This document shows positions 1 through 5,105 of a stretch of DNA of 5,105 bases, piece after piece. Location of the stretch: positions 1 through 5,105 of the forward strand of contig PXSY01000110.1 in assembly GCA_003023125.1 (NCBI GenBank). Direction: 5' to 3'. The position numbers and the translations under genes are program-made. The first letter of the stretch is position 1, and each line of letters opens with the position of its first letter. The stretch is from Bacteroidetes bacterium QH_10_64_19. Its GTDB lineage: Bacteria > Bacteroidota > Rhodothermia > Rhodothermales > Salinibacteraceae. The notes below the pieces were generated by a model that saw only the letters and a program-made list of their open reading frames with translations, was not told the origin of the DNA and did not search any database.

Positions 1-66
1 CACGGACGTGGGGGTTGAGAGCGTGGGGGGAGGGCGTGAGTGAAGAGGAAGTCGTAAACGTCCGTG
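1..66. repeat. 9-bp inverted repeat after thrB
   Basis: CACGGACGT at 1-9 is the exact reverse complement of ACGTCCGTG at 58-66, leaving a 48-base spacer. The pairing may continue beyond the left edge of the window. There is no T-run on the minus strand that would make it a standard intrinsic terminator, and the spacer is long. It could be a weak RNA stem in a thrB-to-next-gene spacer, a protein-binding site, or chance in GC-rich DNA. Confidence 0.3.
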
Positions 67-84
67 GTTCTACCGCATCCGACT
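1..84. other. Gene-free segment downstream of thrB
   Basis: This is the sequence after the thrB stop codon, at the window's left edge. No coding start is supported here: the only ATG on the minus strand (78 to 76) meets a TAG after two codons. Read on the minus strand, the region is pyrimidine-rich with runs of C. CGTGGGGG occurs twice on the plus strand, at 7-14 and 22-29, a 15-base period. The segment is probably the spacer before the next gene, where thrC would be expected from the usual order of threonine genes, but nothing in the visible bases proves it. Confidence 0.5.
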
Positions 85-1041
85 CTACAGTGATTGAGAA
101 TCGGCAGGAGCAGGCGCAAGGCGGGCGCCCTCGGAGGGAATGGGGGAGATCCAGGCCTCGGTAGAAATGTCGTGCCGGTCGAAGGCGTCGACCATTGCCC
201 TGCGGATCGTCTTCGCCGCGGCTGATCCGTCACACCATGCGAACAGGGTGGGCCCCGCCCCTGACAGTGAGCATCCGAGCGCGCCGGCCTCCATCGCAGC
301 GGTCTGCACGTCCGCGAAGCCGGGGACAAGCGCGGCCCGGTGGGGCTCTACGATGAGATCGCGCAGGGCCCGTCCCACGAGGGCCAGGTCGTCGCGGTAG
401 CAGCCCGCCACGAATGCGCCGAGGTGGGCCGTTTGGCGCACGGAGTCGGACAGCGGGATCTCCTCGGGCAGGCAGGCGCGGGCCTCCCGGGTGGGGATGA
501 CGCGGTTGGGATGGACCAGCACGCACCGGACATCCGAAGGAACAGGAATCGGCACGACGTCCGGCGGGTCCATCGCGCGGGTGAGCACAAGGCCGCCGAA
601 CAGACAGGGCGCTACATTGTCGGGGTGGAGGTCGCCGCTGGCAACGGCCTCTCCGGCCAGAGCATGGGGCAGCAACTCGTTCGCCGACCACGAGTCCGGG
701 AGAAGGGCCGCCCCGGCAACGACCGCCCCCACGGCCGAGGCCGCCGAGCCCCCTAGTCCCGATCCGAGCGGAATGCCTTTCTCGATCGACGCCTCAAATC
801 CACCCTCAACATCGGCGGTCTTCTGGAGCGACCGGAGCGCGACCGTGGCCGTGTTGTCGGAGGGCGCCGTCGGGAGGTCCGTGACGCGGCCCGTGATGGT
901 TCCAATGCGTACGACGGGCTCCTCAAGGCGGCGAACCGTCACGTGGTCGCCCAACCCGTCGAGGGCACTGCCCAGCAGGTCGTACCCCACGGCCACGTTC
1001 CCCATGGAGGCGGGGGCGAAAACGGTGACCTCATTTTTCAT
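85..1041 (-). CDS. thrB: Homoserine kinase (GHMP family)
   Basis: Homoserine kinase transfers the ATP gamma-phosphate to L-homoserine, giving O-phosphohomoserine, the substrate of threonine synthase; it is a soluble cytoplasmic enzyme. The 318-residue product is of normal length and has all three GHMP kinase motifs. Motif 1 is PASMGNVAVGYD (residues 10-21). The glycine-rich ATP loop is PLGSGLGGSAASA (91-103). Motif 3 is GCSLSGAGPTLFAW (256-269). E131 and HPDNVAP (139-145) match the conserved metal/substrate region typical of ThrB. The ATG at 1041 is chosen because it puts motif 1 at the usual distance from the N terminus; the stop is TAG. No Shine-Dalgarno is visible; the leader is A-rich instead. 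It lies 178 bases after thrA, the gene supplying its substrate. Many Bacteroidota use an unrelated phosphoglycerate-mutase-like homoserine kinase, so the GHMP type is worth noting. Mevalonate or diphosphocytidyl-methylerythritol kinases share the fold, but the motifs and the thrA neighbour favour ThrB. Confidence 0.96.
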   Translation of the reverse strand: MKNEVTVFAPASMGNVAVGYDLLGSALDGLGDHVTVRRLEEPVVRIGTITGRVTDLPTAPSDNTATVALRSLQKTADVEGGFEASIEKGIPLGSGLGGSAASAVGAVVAGAALLPDSWSANELLPHALAGEAVASGDLHPDNVAPCLFGGLVLTRAMDPPDVVPIPVPSDVRCVLVHPNRVIPTREARACLPEEIPLSDSVRQTAHLGAFVAGCYRDDLALVGRALRDLIVEPHRAALVPGFADVQTAAMEAGALGCSLSGAGPTLFAWCDGSAAAKTIRRAMVDAFDRHDISTEAWISPIPSEGARLAPAPADSQSL

Positions 1042-1069
1042 TGTCTGATTTGATCATTTTCTCATTTTT
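1030..1069 (-). other. A-rich thrB leader with two micro-ORFs
   Basis: Just upstream of thrB the minus strand becomes markedly A-rich, unlike the surrounding GC-rich DNA. Two very short frames lie here. ATG AGA AAA TGA (1065 to 1054) encodes MRK, and its stop overlaps the next ATG in an ATGA. That ATG, at 1057, opens MIKSDNEK, which ends in TGA at 1033 to 1031, inside thrB codons 3-4. AAAAATGAG occurs twice on the minus strand (1069-1061 and 1038-1030), the second copy inside the thrB start. The peptides have no threonine or isoleucine run, so this is not a classical thr attenuator leader. An A-rich leader is a known aid to translation where Shine-Dalgarno sequences are missing. Coding use of the micro-ORFs is unproven. 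Confidence 0.3.
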
Positions 1070-1219
1070 GCGTGACGCGTGAGACGTGAATCGTGATTGG
1101 GAAATCTTTTCTCCCTCGCCTCGACTGCGTTGTTCCTCGCCAGCCTCTCGAAATTGCCGATTCCCGCCCGGCTCGTTTTGGCTCCAAGGTCCCCACACGC
1201 CCGAACACTCACATGCAAC
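1042..1219. other. thrA-thrB intergenic spacer
   Basis: This 178-base gap is long for neighbouring genes of one pathway. From right to left it has a mixed GC-rich stretch, a short imperfect palindrome around 1099-1115 (GGGA to TCCC on the plus strand), the CGTGA heptad array, and the A-rich leader. No convincing sigma-70 or Bacteroidota-type promoter (TTTG plus TAnnTTTG) was found, and no GC-stem plus T-run terminator. It may hold an internal promoter or a processing site for thrB. Confidence 0.4.
1071..1096. repeat. Four CGTGA units at 7-base period
   Basis: CGTGA occurs on the plus strand at 1071-1075, 1078-1082, 1085-1089 and 1092-1096, exactly 7 bases apart, with two variable bases between copies (CG, GA, AT). 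On the minus strand this reads as TCACG repeated every 7 bases, about 30 bases upstream of the thrB start. Four exact 5-mers in phase are unlikely by chance. Heptad direct repeats can be slippage-prone microsatellites or arrays of short binding sites. A 7-base period does not match the 10.5-base helical turn, which argues mildly against several identical proteins bound on one face. Confidence 0.65.
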
Positions 1220-3694
1220 TCACGACATCAACCGGAGCAGGTCCGTGAAGACCCCGGCGGCAGTCACCTGCGGGCCGGCGCCGGGGCCCTGCACGATGAG
1301 CGGCGTCTCGTCGTAGCGATCCGTCTGAAAGCGGACGATGTTGTCCGTGTGGTTGATGCGCGCAAACGCGTGGTCCGCGGGGTAGCGGCGCAGGCGGACC
1401 GAGGCCTCCCCGTCCTGCGTCACGCTCCCCACGAAGCGGAGCACCTTGTTCTCGGCCTGGGCGTCGCGGAGGATCTTGGTCATGGCGGCGTCGTGCTCCG
1501 GCAGACGCTCCAGAAAGGCATCGACGGGACCGTCGGTCAACGCATCGGGCACCAGGCCCTCCACCTCCACCTCGTCCAATTCCAGCGGGAGGCCCATCTC
1601 CCGGGCCAGGATGACCACTTTTCGGGCCACGTCCATCCCGGAGAGGTCGTCGCGCGGGTCGGGCTCGGTGAAGCCGGCGTCCTTGGCCTGCCGGAGGATG
1701 GTGGAGAAGGAGCGGTCCCCGTCGAAGGCATTAAAGAGGTACGACAGGGTGCCGGAGAGAATGCCCTCAATCTGGTGCACCTGGTCGCCCGTCTCGGTTA
1801 GGCTGTTCAGGGTTTGGAGGATGGGGAGGCCCGCCCCGACGGTGGTTTCGTACAGGTAGCGCGGACCGGGGCCGCGGCTCGCCGCCTGCAGGGCCCGGTA
1901 CGTATCCCACGAGTCGGTGTTGGCCTTCTTGTTGGGGGTGATAACGTGACTGCCGCGGTCCAGCCACGCTTCGTAGTTGCGGGCGACGACCTCGCTCGCG
2001 GTGCAGTCGACAATCACCGTGTGGGGATGATACTCCGTCTGCACGTGGTTGACGAATGCGTCGAGGTCGGTCGGATCGGCCGACTGCTGTCGGCCCAGCG
2101 CGTCGCGCCAGGTCGACAGGTCGAGGCTCTGCTCGGCCCGAAGCATCTTTGAGGAGGTGGCGATGCCGCGTACCCGCAGGTCGATGTCCTGCTCCTCGCG
2201 CAGGCGCTCGGCCTGGGCCTCAATCTGATCGAGCAGGGCAGCGCCGACATTTCCGGCACCAACGACGCCAATCGAGAGAGTTCGGTTTGACAAGTAAAAC
2301 CCGGCGTGGGCGGCCCGCAGGGCCCGGCGGGCGTCGTCCCCGTCCACTACGGCGGAGATGTTGCGCTCCGACGACCCCTGAGCGATGGTGCGCACGTTGA
2401 CGCTAGCTTCGCCCAGGGCCCCGAAGAAGGTGGCTGCAATGCCCGGCGTGCCGGCCATCTGGTCGCCCACGACGGCGAGGATGCTGCAGTTGGGCGTCAC
2501 GTCCACCCGTTGGATCTGGCCGCGATCCAGCTCGGCGTAGAACGCCTGCTCGGCCGCCTCGCGCGCCACCTCGGCCTGGGGCTGCGGCACGGCGAAGCAG
2601 ATGGAGTGCTCGGAGCTCCCTTGCGAGATGAGAATGACCGAGACCCCGTTGTCCTCGAGGGCGTCGAAGAGCCGCCGAGCGATGCCGGGAACGCCAATCA
2701 TGCCGCTGCCCTCCAGGTTGAGAAGGGCCACGTCGTCGATGGTGGAGAAGCCTTTGACCGCGGTGGCGCCGTCCCCGTTGAGGTGGATGCGCGTTCCTGG
2801 GCGATCGGGCGCGAAGGTGTTGCGGATCGTGATTGGAATCTCGTGGTCGACGGCCGGGGCCAACGTGCGGGGATGGATGATCCCGGCCCCGAAGTAGGCC
2901 ATTTCCATCGCCTCTTCGTAGGAGAGGGCATCGAGGCGGTGGGCATCGGGGACGTGGCAGGGGTCGGCGCTCATGACGCCGTCCGTGTCGGTCCAGATCG
3001 TGAGGGCCTCCGCCTCCAGCAGCGCGGCGAAGAGGGCGGCGGAGTGGTCGGAGCCGTTTCGGCCCAACGTGGTGGGCACCCCGTCGGGCGTGGTTGCGAT
3101 GAAGCCCGTGGCTACGATGACGTCGGCGTCGGCGTGGGTCGCCCGCCAGTCGGCAAACCGGTCCCGGGTCGCCGGCCAGTCCACCACCGGCCCCAACTCT
3201 TCGTGGGTCACGACCAGCACCTCGCGGGCGTCGCAGACGGCCGCCGAGATGCCTTTGCTCCGGAGCACTCCGTCCAGCACCCGGGCCGACCACAGTTCGC
3301 CGTAGCCCGCGACGAGGTCGCGCGTCGTCGAAGGGGCCGTACCCATAAGGCGGGTGGCCCGGAGCACGTCCGCCAGGTCCTCCACGTCCTCGTCGAGTGC
3401 GCGGAGAGTGGCTGTAGCGGTCTCTCCGGTCAGCAGTTCTGTGACGACGGCCCGCTGGTCGTCGCGGAGCGCCTGAAGGCGGTCGGCAAAGGCCGCATCC
3501 TCCGTGGGGGCGAGGTCGGCGAGGTCGAGCAGGCGGTCGGTGACGCCGCTCATGGCCGACACGACGACCGTCAGGGGCGGCTCGCGGGCATCGAGGAGAG
3601 AAGCGACGTGCCGGATGCGATCCGGGTCGGCGAGGCTGGTGCCGCCGAACTTGTGCACCTGCCAGTCGTCGGACGCGGAGACGTTCGGTTCCAT
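1220..3694 (-). CDS. thrA: Bifunctional aspartokinase / homoserine dehydrogenase
   Basis: This fused enzyme makes aspartyl phosphate from aspartate and ATP (N-terminal half) and later reduces aspartate semialdehyde to homoserine with NAD(P)H (C-terminal half). At 824 residues it is close to E. coli ThrA (820). The kinase domain has KFGGTS (15-20), VVVSAMSGVTD (43-53), TLGRNGSDHSAA (209-220), TDTDGVMSADP (235-245) and FGAGIIHP (268-275). Two ACT-type units follow, with ISQGSSEHSICFAV (356-369) and IAQGSSERNISAVV (437-450). They closely resemble those of threonine-regulated ThrA, so feedback inhibition by threonine is likely. The dehydrogenase has a nucleotide fold GVVGAGNVG (476-484), TPNKKAN (586-592), ETTVGAGLPIL (616-626), and EPDPRDDLSGMDVARK (677-692). 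By alignment with yeast homoserine dehydrogenase, E677, D688 and K692 match the catalytic/substrate residues E208, D219 and K223. The ATG at 3694 puts KFGGTS 14 residues in; no other start codon lies close upstream. The stop is TGA. It is very acidic and lysine-poor. It begins 98 bases after the PNP-like gene and precedes thrB. Confidence 0.98.
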   Translation of the reverse strand: MEPNVSASDDWQVHKFGGTSLADPDRIRHVASLLDAREPPLTVVVSAMSGVTDRLLDLADLAPTEDAAFADRLQALRDDQRAVVTELLTGETATATLRALDEDVEDLADVLRATRLMGTAPSTTRDLVAGYGELWSARVLDGVLRSKGISAAVCDAREVLVVTHEELGPVVDWPATRDRFADWRATHADADVIVATGFIATTPDGVPTTLGRNGSDHSAALFAALLEAEALTIWTDTDGVMSADPCHVPDAHRLDALSYEEAMEMAYFGAGIIHPRTLAPAVDHEIPITIRNTFAPDRPGTRIHLNGDGATAVKGFSTIDDVALLNLEGSGMIGVPGIARRLFDALEDNGVSVILISQGSSEHSICFAVPQPQAEVAREAAEQAFYAELDRGQIQRVDVTPNCSILAVVGDQMAGTPGIAATFFGALGEASVNVRTIAQGSSERNISAVVDGDDARRALRAAHAGFYLSNRTLSIGVVGAGNVGAALLDQIEAQAERLREEQDIDLRVRGIATSSKMLRAEQSLDLSTWRDALGRQQSADPTDLDAFVNHVQTEYHPHTVIVDCTASEVVARNYEAWLDRGSHVITPNKKANTDSWDTYRALQAASRGPGPRYLYETTVGAGLPILQTLNSLTETGDQVHQIEGILSGTLSYLFNAFDGDRSFSTILRQAKDAGFTEPDPRDDLSGMDVARKVVILAREMGLPLELDEVEVEGLVPDALTDGPVDAFLERLPEHDAAMTKILRDAQAENKVLRFVGSVTQDGEASVRLRRYPADHAFARINHTDNIVRFQTDRYDETPLIVQGPGAGPQVTAAGVFTDLLRLMS

Positions 3695-3792
3695 ACCGGA
3701 GAACTGCGAGGAAAGCGGGAGTGCGAACTGAGAGTCACGGGGCCGTCGAGGCCTACAGTGGGGCTGTGCTGTCGTGCACGGGTCCCACGGGA
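3695..3792. other. PNP-like to thrA spacer
   Basis: The 98-base gap contains only weak inverted repeats. GGCC arms lie at 3741-3744 and 3750-3753, ACAG/CTGT arms at 3755-3758 and 3764-3767, and GTCCC/GGGAC arms at 3782-3786 and 3789-3793 with a 2-base centre touching the stop codon. No terminator with a T-run and no recognisable promoter or Shine-Dalgarno is seen. The short gap without a terminator is compatible with read-through from the PNP-like gene into thrA. Confidence 0.4.
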
Positions 3793-4653
3793 CTACGTTG
3801 CAGGGGCGGCGGTCGACAGCCGTCCGACGACACCCGTCAGAAGACGATGCAGACGAGAGCGGTGGAGGGAATCGTCGGTCTCGTTGGCGGGGGCGGGCGT
3901 CCCGTTGTTCGTCAAGTGTCGTTTCGTGAGAAGGGCAAGGGCCATCACTCGGACATCCATGTGGTGGGCGGCGATCACCTCCGGCACCACACTGGTTCCC
4001 ACGGCGTCGGCCCCCAATCGACGCGCCATTCGGTGCTCGGCCGTCGTTTCTCGATTGGGGCCGAGGAGGGCGAGAAAAATGCCCTTCCGGAGCAAGGTGC
4101 CGTGCTCGCGGGCCACGTCTCCCGTTTTCCGCCGAAGGGACGGATCGTAGGGCTCGGTCATGTCGGGAAAGCGGGGGCCCCAGGCCTCCACGTTCGGCCC
4201 GACGAGGGGATTTTGCCCCTGAAAATTGATGTGATCGGTCAGCAGCATCACCGCCCCCCGTTCGAACTGTGGGTTGACGCTTCCGGCCGCAGTCGTCAGG
4301 AGCAGCGTGTCGACGCCAGCCGTGGCGAGCATGCGCACGGGAAACGTGACCTCACGAGGGCTGTGGCCGTGATAGAGGTGGAGCGACTGGTTCAATTCGA
4401 TGAGCCCGGTTCCGTCCACGGTGCCGGTTCGTAGCGTTCCCTCGGGCGCCGGAAAGTGCGGAATATCAGCGCACGACACGGTGGCCTCGGTGGTTGCCTC
4501 GTCCAACACGTCGTCGGACTCGGTGTCGTGCACCACGCCGACCGTCAGGGACGCCGAGGGACGAGGGAGGGACGAGGCTGCGTCTTCCACCTGTCCCCGA
4601 TAGGCGGCTGTGCCTTCGGCGGTAAGGGCGGACGGATCGGAGGCCGTAGACAT
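3793..4653 (-). CDS. PNP-family protein with substituted active site
   Basis: The 286-residue product belongs to the trimeric purine nucleoside phosphorylase family, which cleaves inosine and guanosine with phosphate. Family landmarks are IPHFP (64-68), HLYHGHSPREVTFPVRML (92-109), AAGSVNPQFERG (122-133), DHINFQGQNPLVGPN (140-154), GPNRETTAEHRM (198-209) and RRLGADAVGTSVVPEV (211-226). Hand alignment with human PNP (human residue to residue here) shows H86, Y88, F159, E201, S220 and T242 kept as H92, Y94, F162, E202, S221 and T243. The GSGLG phosphate loop (S33) is replaced by VVHDTES (40-46), and R84 becomes S90, E89 H95, N115 T121, F200 R201, M219 T220, N243 K244 and H257 E258. About five residues around the family VPGHAG segment are also missing. 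Ordinary phosphorolysis is therefore doubtful. It is not a good fit for methylthioadenosine phosphorylase, which has Asp at the N243 position. The frame is intact. The ATG at 4653 is the only plausible start; TAG ends it. It is the first gene upstream of thrA. Confidence 0.85.
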   Translation of the reverse strand: MSTASDPSALTAEGTAAYRGQVEDAASSLPRPSASLTVGVVHDTESDDVLDEATTEATVSCADIPHFPAPEGTLRTGTVDGTGLIELNQSLHLYHGHSPREVTFPVRMLATAGVDTLLLTTAAGSVNPQFERGAVMLLTDHINFQGQNPLVGPNVEAWGPRFPDMTEPYDPSLRRKTGDVAREHGTLLRKGIFLALLGPNRETTAEHRMARRLGADAVGTSVVPEVIAAHHMDVRVMALALLTKRHLTNNGTPAPANETDDSLHRSRLHRLLTGVVGRLSTAAPAT

Positions 4654-4785
4654 ACGAATGGAAGCGTTGACGGAGACGAATGAGAGAGACGGACGGAACG
4701 CTCGGAGACTGAGATTGCCGAACGGCGCTGCGCACCGACGGTCCCGCAGGATTTAGAGTCATGGGCGACGAGGCGGGACCGACAC
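4654..4785. other. Spacer between acidic gene and PNP-like gene
   Basis: This 132-base gap would hold the promoter if the PNP-like and thr genes were transcribed separately from the acidic gene. Besides the inverted repeat at 4739-4781 it holds a small GCG-CTG-CGC hairpin near 4726-4734 and pyrimidine-rich sequence before the PNP-like start. On the minus strand the AT-richest part is CTCTAAAT near 4753-4760, but it has no convincing partner at -35 or -33. No Shine-Dalgarno is seen. Confidence 0.35.
4739..4781 (-). terminator. 9-bp GC-rich inverted repeat, possible terminator
   Basis: CGGTCCCGC at 4739-4747 and GCGGGACCG at 4773-4781 are exact reverse complements separated by 25 bases. The structure begins five bases beyond the stop codon of the acidic gene, where a transcription terminator or mRNA 3' end stem would be expected. 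However, the 3' side on the minus strand reads TCGGTGCGC, with no T-run, so it is not a standard intrinsic terminator. It could be a stem-only terminator, a stabilising 3' hairpin, or an operator for the PNP-like gene. Confidence 0.35.
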
Positions 4786-5105
4786 TCACTCCATGTCTTC
4801 GAGGATGCTCCAGATCTTTTCGATTTCCTCCGACGTGGAATCCCGATCATCATCGGAGCGTTTCTTCTCCGATTTGCTCTTCTGCTCCGATGGGTCCGCC
4901 TCGGTCGACTCGTCTTTTGGCTCTTCGGCGCCGGTTCCGGGAGCAGGGGCGTCCGTATCGTCGGGGTCTTCGGCATCGGCCCAGGACACGAGAGGGTCCT
5001 TCTCTTCCTCTCCGGCGCTTGCATCGTCGGCCTGGGGCGCGGGAGGCTCCGCGTCCTCGGCACCTTCGTCGTCGGTCCAAGGAGCAGGGGACTCCGCATC
5101 CTCGG
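4786..5105 (-). CDS. Acidic low-complexity protein, C-terminal part
   Basis: The minus-strand frame is open from the right edge of the window to a TGA at 4788-4786, giving at least 105 residues; the start lies outside the window. I do not recognise the protein. About 40 of the 105 visible residues are Asp or Glu and only 9 are Lys or Arg. The rest is mainly Ala, Pro, Ser, Gly and Thr, as in a disordered tail or linker. Two 15-residue repeats open the visible part: EDAESPAPWTDDEGA and EDAEPPAPQADDASA. A short Lys/Ser-rich patch (QKSKSEKKR) follows, then a C-terminal segment EEIEKIWSILEDME that looks like an amphipathic helix and could be a docking motif. A GTG at 4989 could start a 67-residue protein, but the same acidic composition continues upstream without a break, which favours a longer protein. 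No signal peptide or membrane segment is visible. Its relation to the PNP-like gene 132 bases downstream is unknown. Confidence 0.65.
   Translation of the reverse strand, partial: EDAESPAPWTDDEGAEDAEPPAPQADDASAGEEEKDPLVSWADAEDPDDTDAPAPGTGAEEPKDESTEADPSEQKSKSEKKRSDDDRDSTSEEIEKIWSILEDME
5014..5103 (-). repeat. Two 45-bp in-frame degenerate repeats
   Basis: The two repeat units, 5103-5059 and 5058-5014, are adjacent, each exactly 15 codons, and encode related peptides that begin EDAE and contain PAP followed by an Asp-Asp pair. The DNA copies differ at several silent positions, so the duplication is not very recent. More copies may lie to the right of the window. Confidence 0.6.

Noticed and set aside
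1071..1096. A CRISPR array
   Set aside because: The repeat unit is five bases with two-base gaps, far too short for CRISPR repeats and spacers.
1042..1219. A threonine attenuator or leader peptide ahead of thrB
   Set aside because: The micro-ORFs lack threonine or isoleucine codon runs and there is no terminator/antiterminator pair with a T-run in the spacer.
2403..3293. A 296-codon minus-strand frame inside thrA
   Set aside because: It is an out-of-frame reading of thrA rich in Arg, Gly and Pro, while thrA itself has all catalytic motifs.
2306..4150. A 614-codon open frame on the plus strand, antisense to thrA and part of the PNP-like gene
   Set aside because: It crosses two convincing minus-strand genes and their spacer, and its translation has no recognisable motif and is full of Gly, Arg, Val and His. 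Long antisense frames are expected where third codon positions are strongly G/C.
3721..4434. A 237-codon plus-strand frame opposite the PNP-like gene
   Set aside because: It lies opposite a gene with clear family motifs and shows no domain of its own; it is a composition shadow.
3793..4653. Reading the PNP-like gene as a decayed pseudogene
   Set aside because: The frame is uninterrupted at normal family length, the scaffold motifs are well kept and the composition is as acidic and lysine-poor as its neighbours, which implies continued selection on the protein.
3793..4653. Assigning the PNP-like gene as methylthioadenosine phosphorylase
   Set aside because: The HLYHGHS, GPNRETTAE and LGADAVGTSVVPEV segments follow the PNP pattern, and the position where that enzyme has its characteristic Asp is Lys244 here.
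4786..4989. A complete 67-residue small acidic protein starting at the GTG at 4989
   Set aside because: The same frame stays open to the window edge with the same acidic, repeat-containing composition, so the GTG is more likely an internal valine codon.

Overview
The window carries four genes, all on the minus strand. Read in the direction of transcription (right to left) they are: the 3' end of a very acidic protein of unknown function (5105 to 4786), a purine nucleoside phosphorylase (PNP) family gene (4653 to 3793), a bifunctional aspartokinase/homoserine dehydrogenase thrA (3694 to 1220), and a GHMP-type homoserine kinase thrB (1041 to 85). No RNA gene, insertion sequence, CRISPR array or phage-like element was seen.

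The DNA is GC-rich and codon third positions are strongly G/C, which opens long meaningless frames on the opposite strand. The proteins look adapted to high internal salt. By hand count ThrA has about 124 Asp+Glu against about 71 Lys+Arg, with only 10 lysines in 824 residues; the PNP-like protein has 3 lysines in 286. None of the genes has a clear Shine-Dalgarno sequence, as is common in Bacteroidota and relatives. Together this suggests a salt-in halophile of the Salinibacter/Rhodothermota type. This is inference from composition and gene content, not a database match.

ThrA carries out the first and third steps of the route from aspartate to threonine, and ThrB phosphorylates the homoserine it makes. 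Threonine synthase (thrC) would be the expected next gene beyond the left edge, but no part of it can be identified in the last 84 bases. The genes are co-directional but separated by 132, 98 and 178 bases, so they may form a loose operon or have internal promoters. The thrA-thrB gap holds four perfect CGTGA units at a 7-base period and two tiny overlapping upstream reading frames.

The most unusual item is the PNP-family gene just upstream of thrA. Its frame is intact and its fold motifs are clear, but by hand alignment with human PNP it has lost the phosphate-loop serine, the phosphate-binding arginine, the purine-binding asparagine and the ribose-binding histidine. It is either a PNP with altered chemistry or a pseudoenzyme, and its place next to the threonine genes is unexplained.
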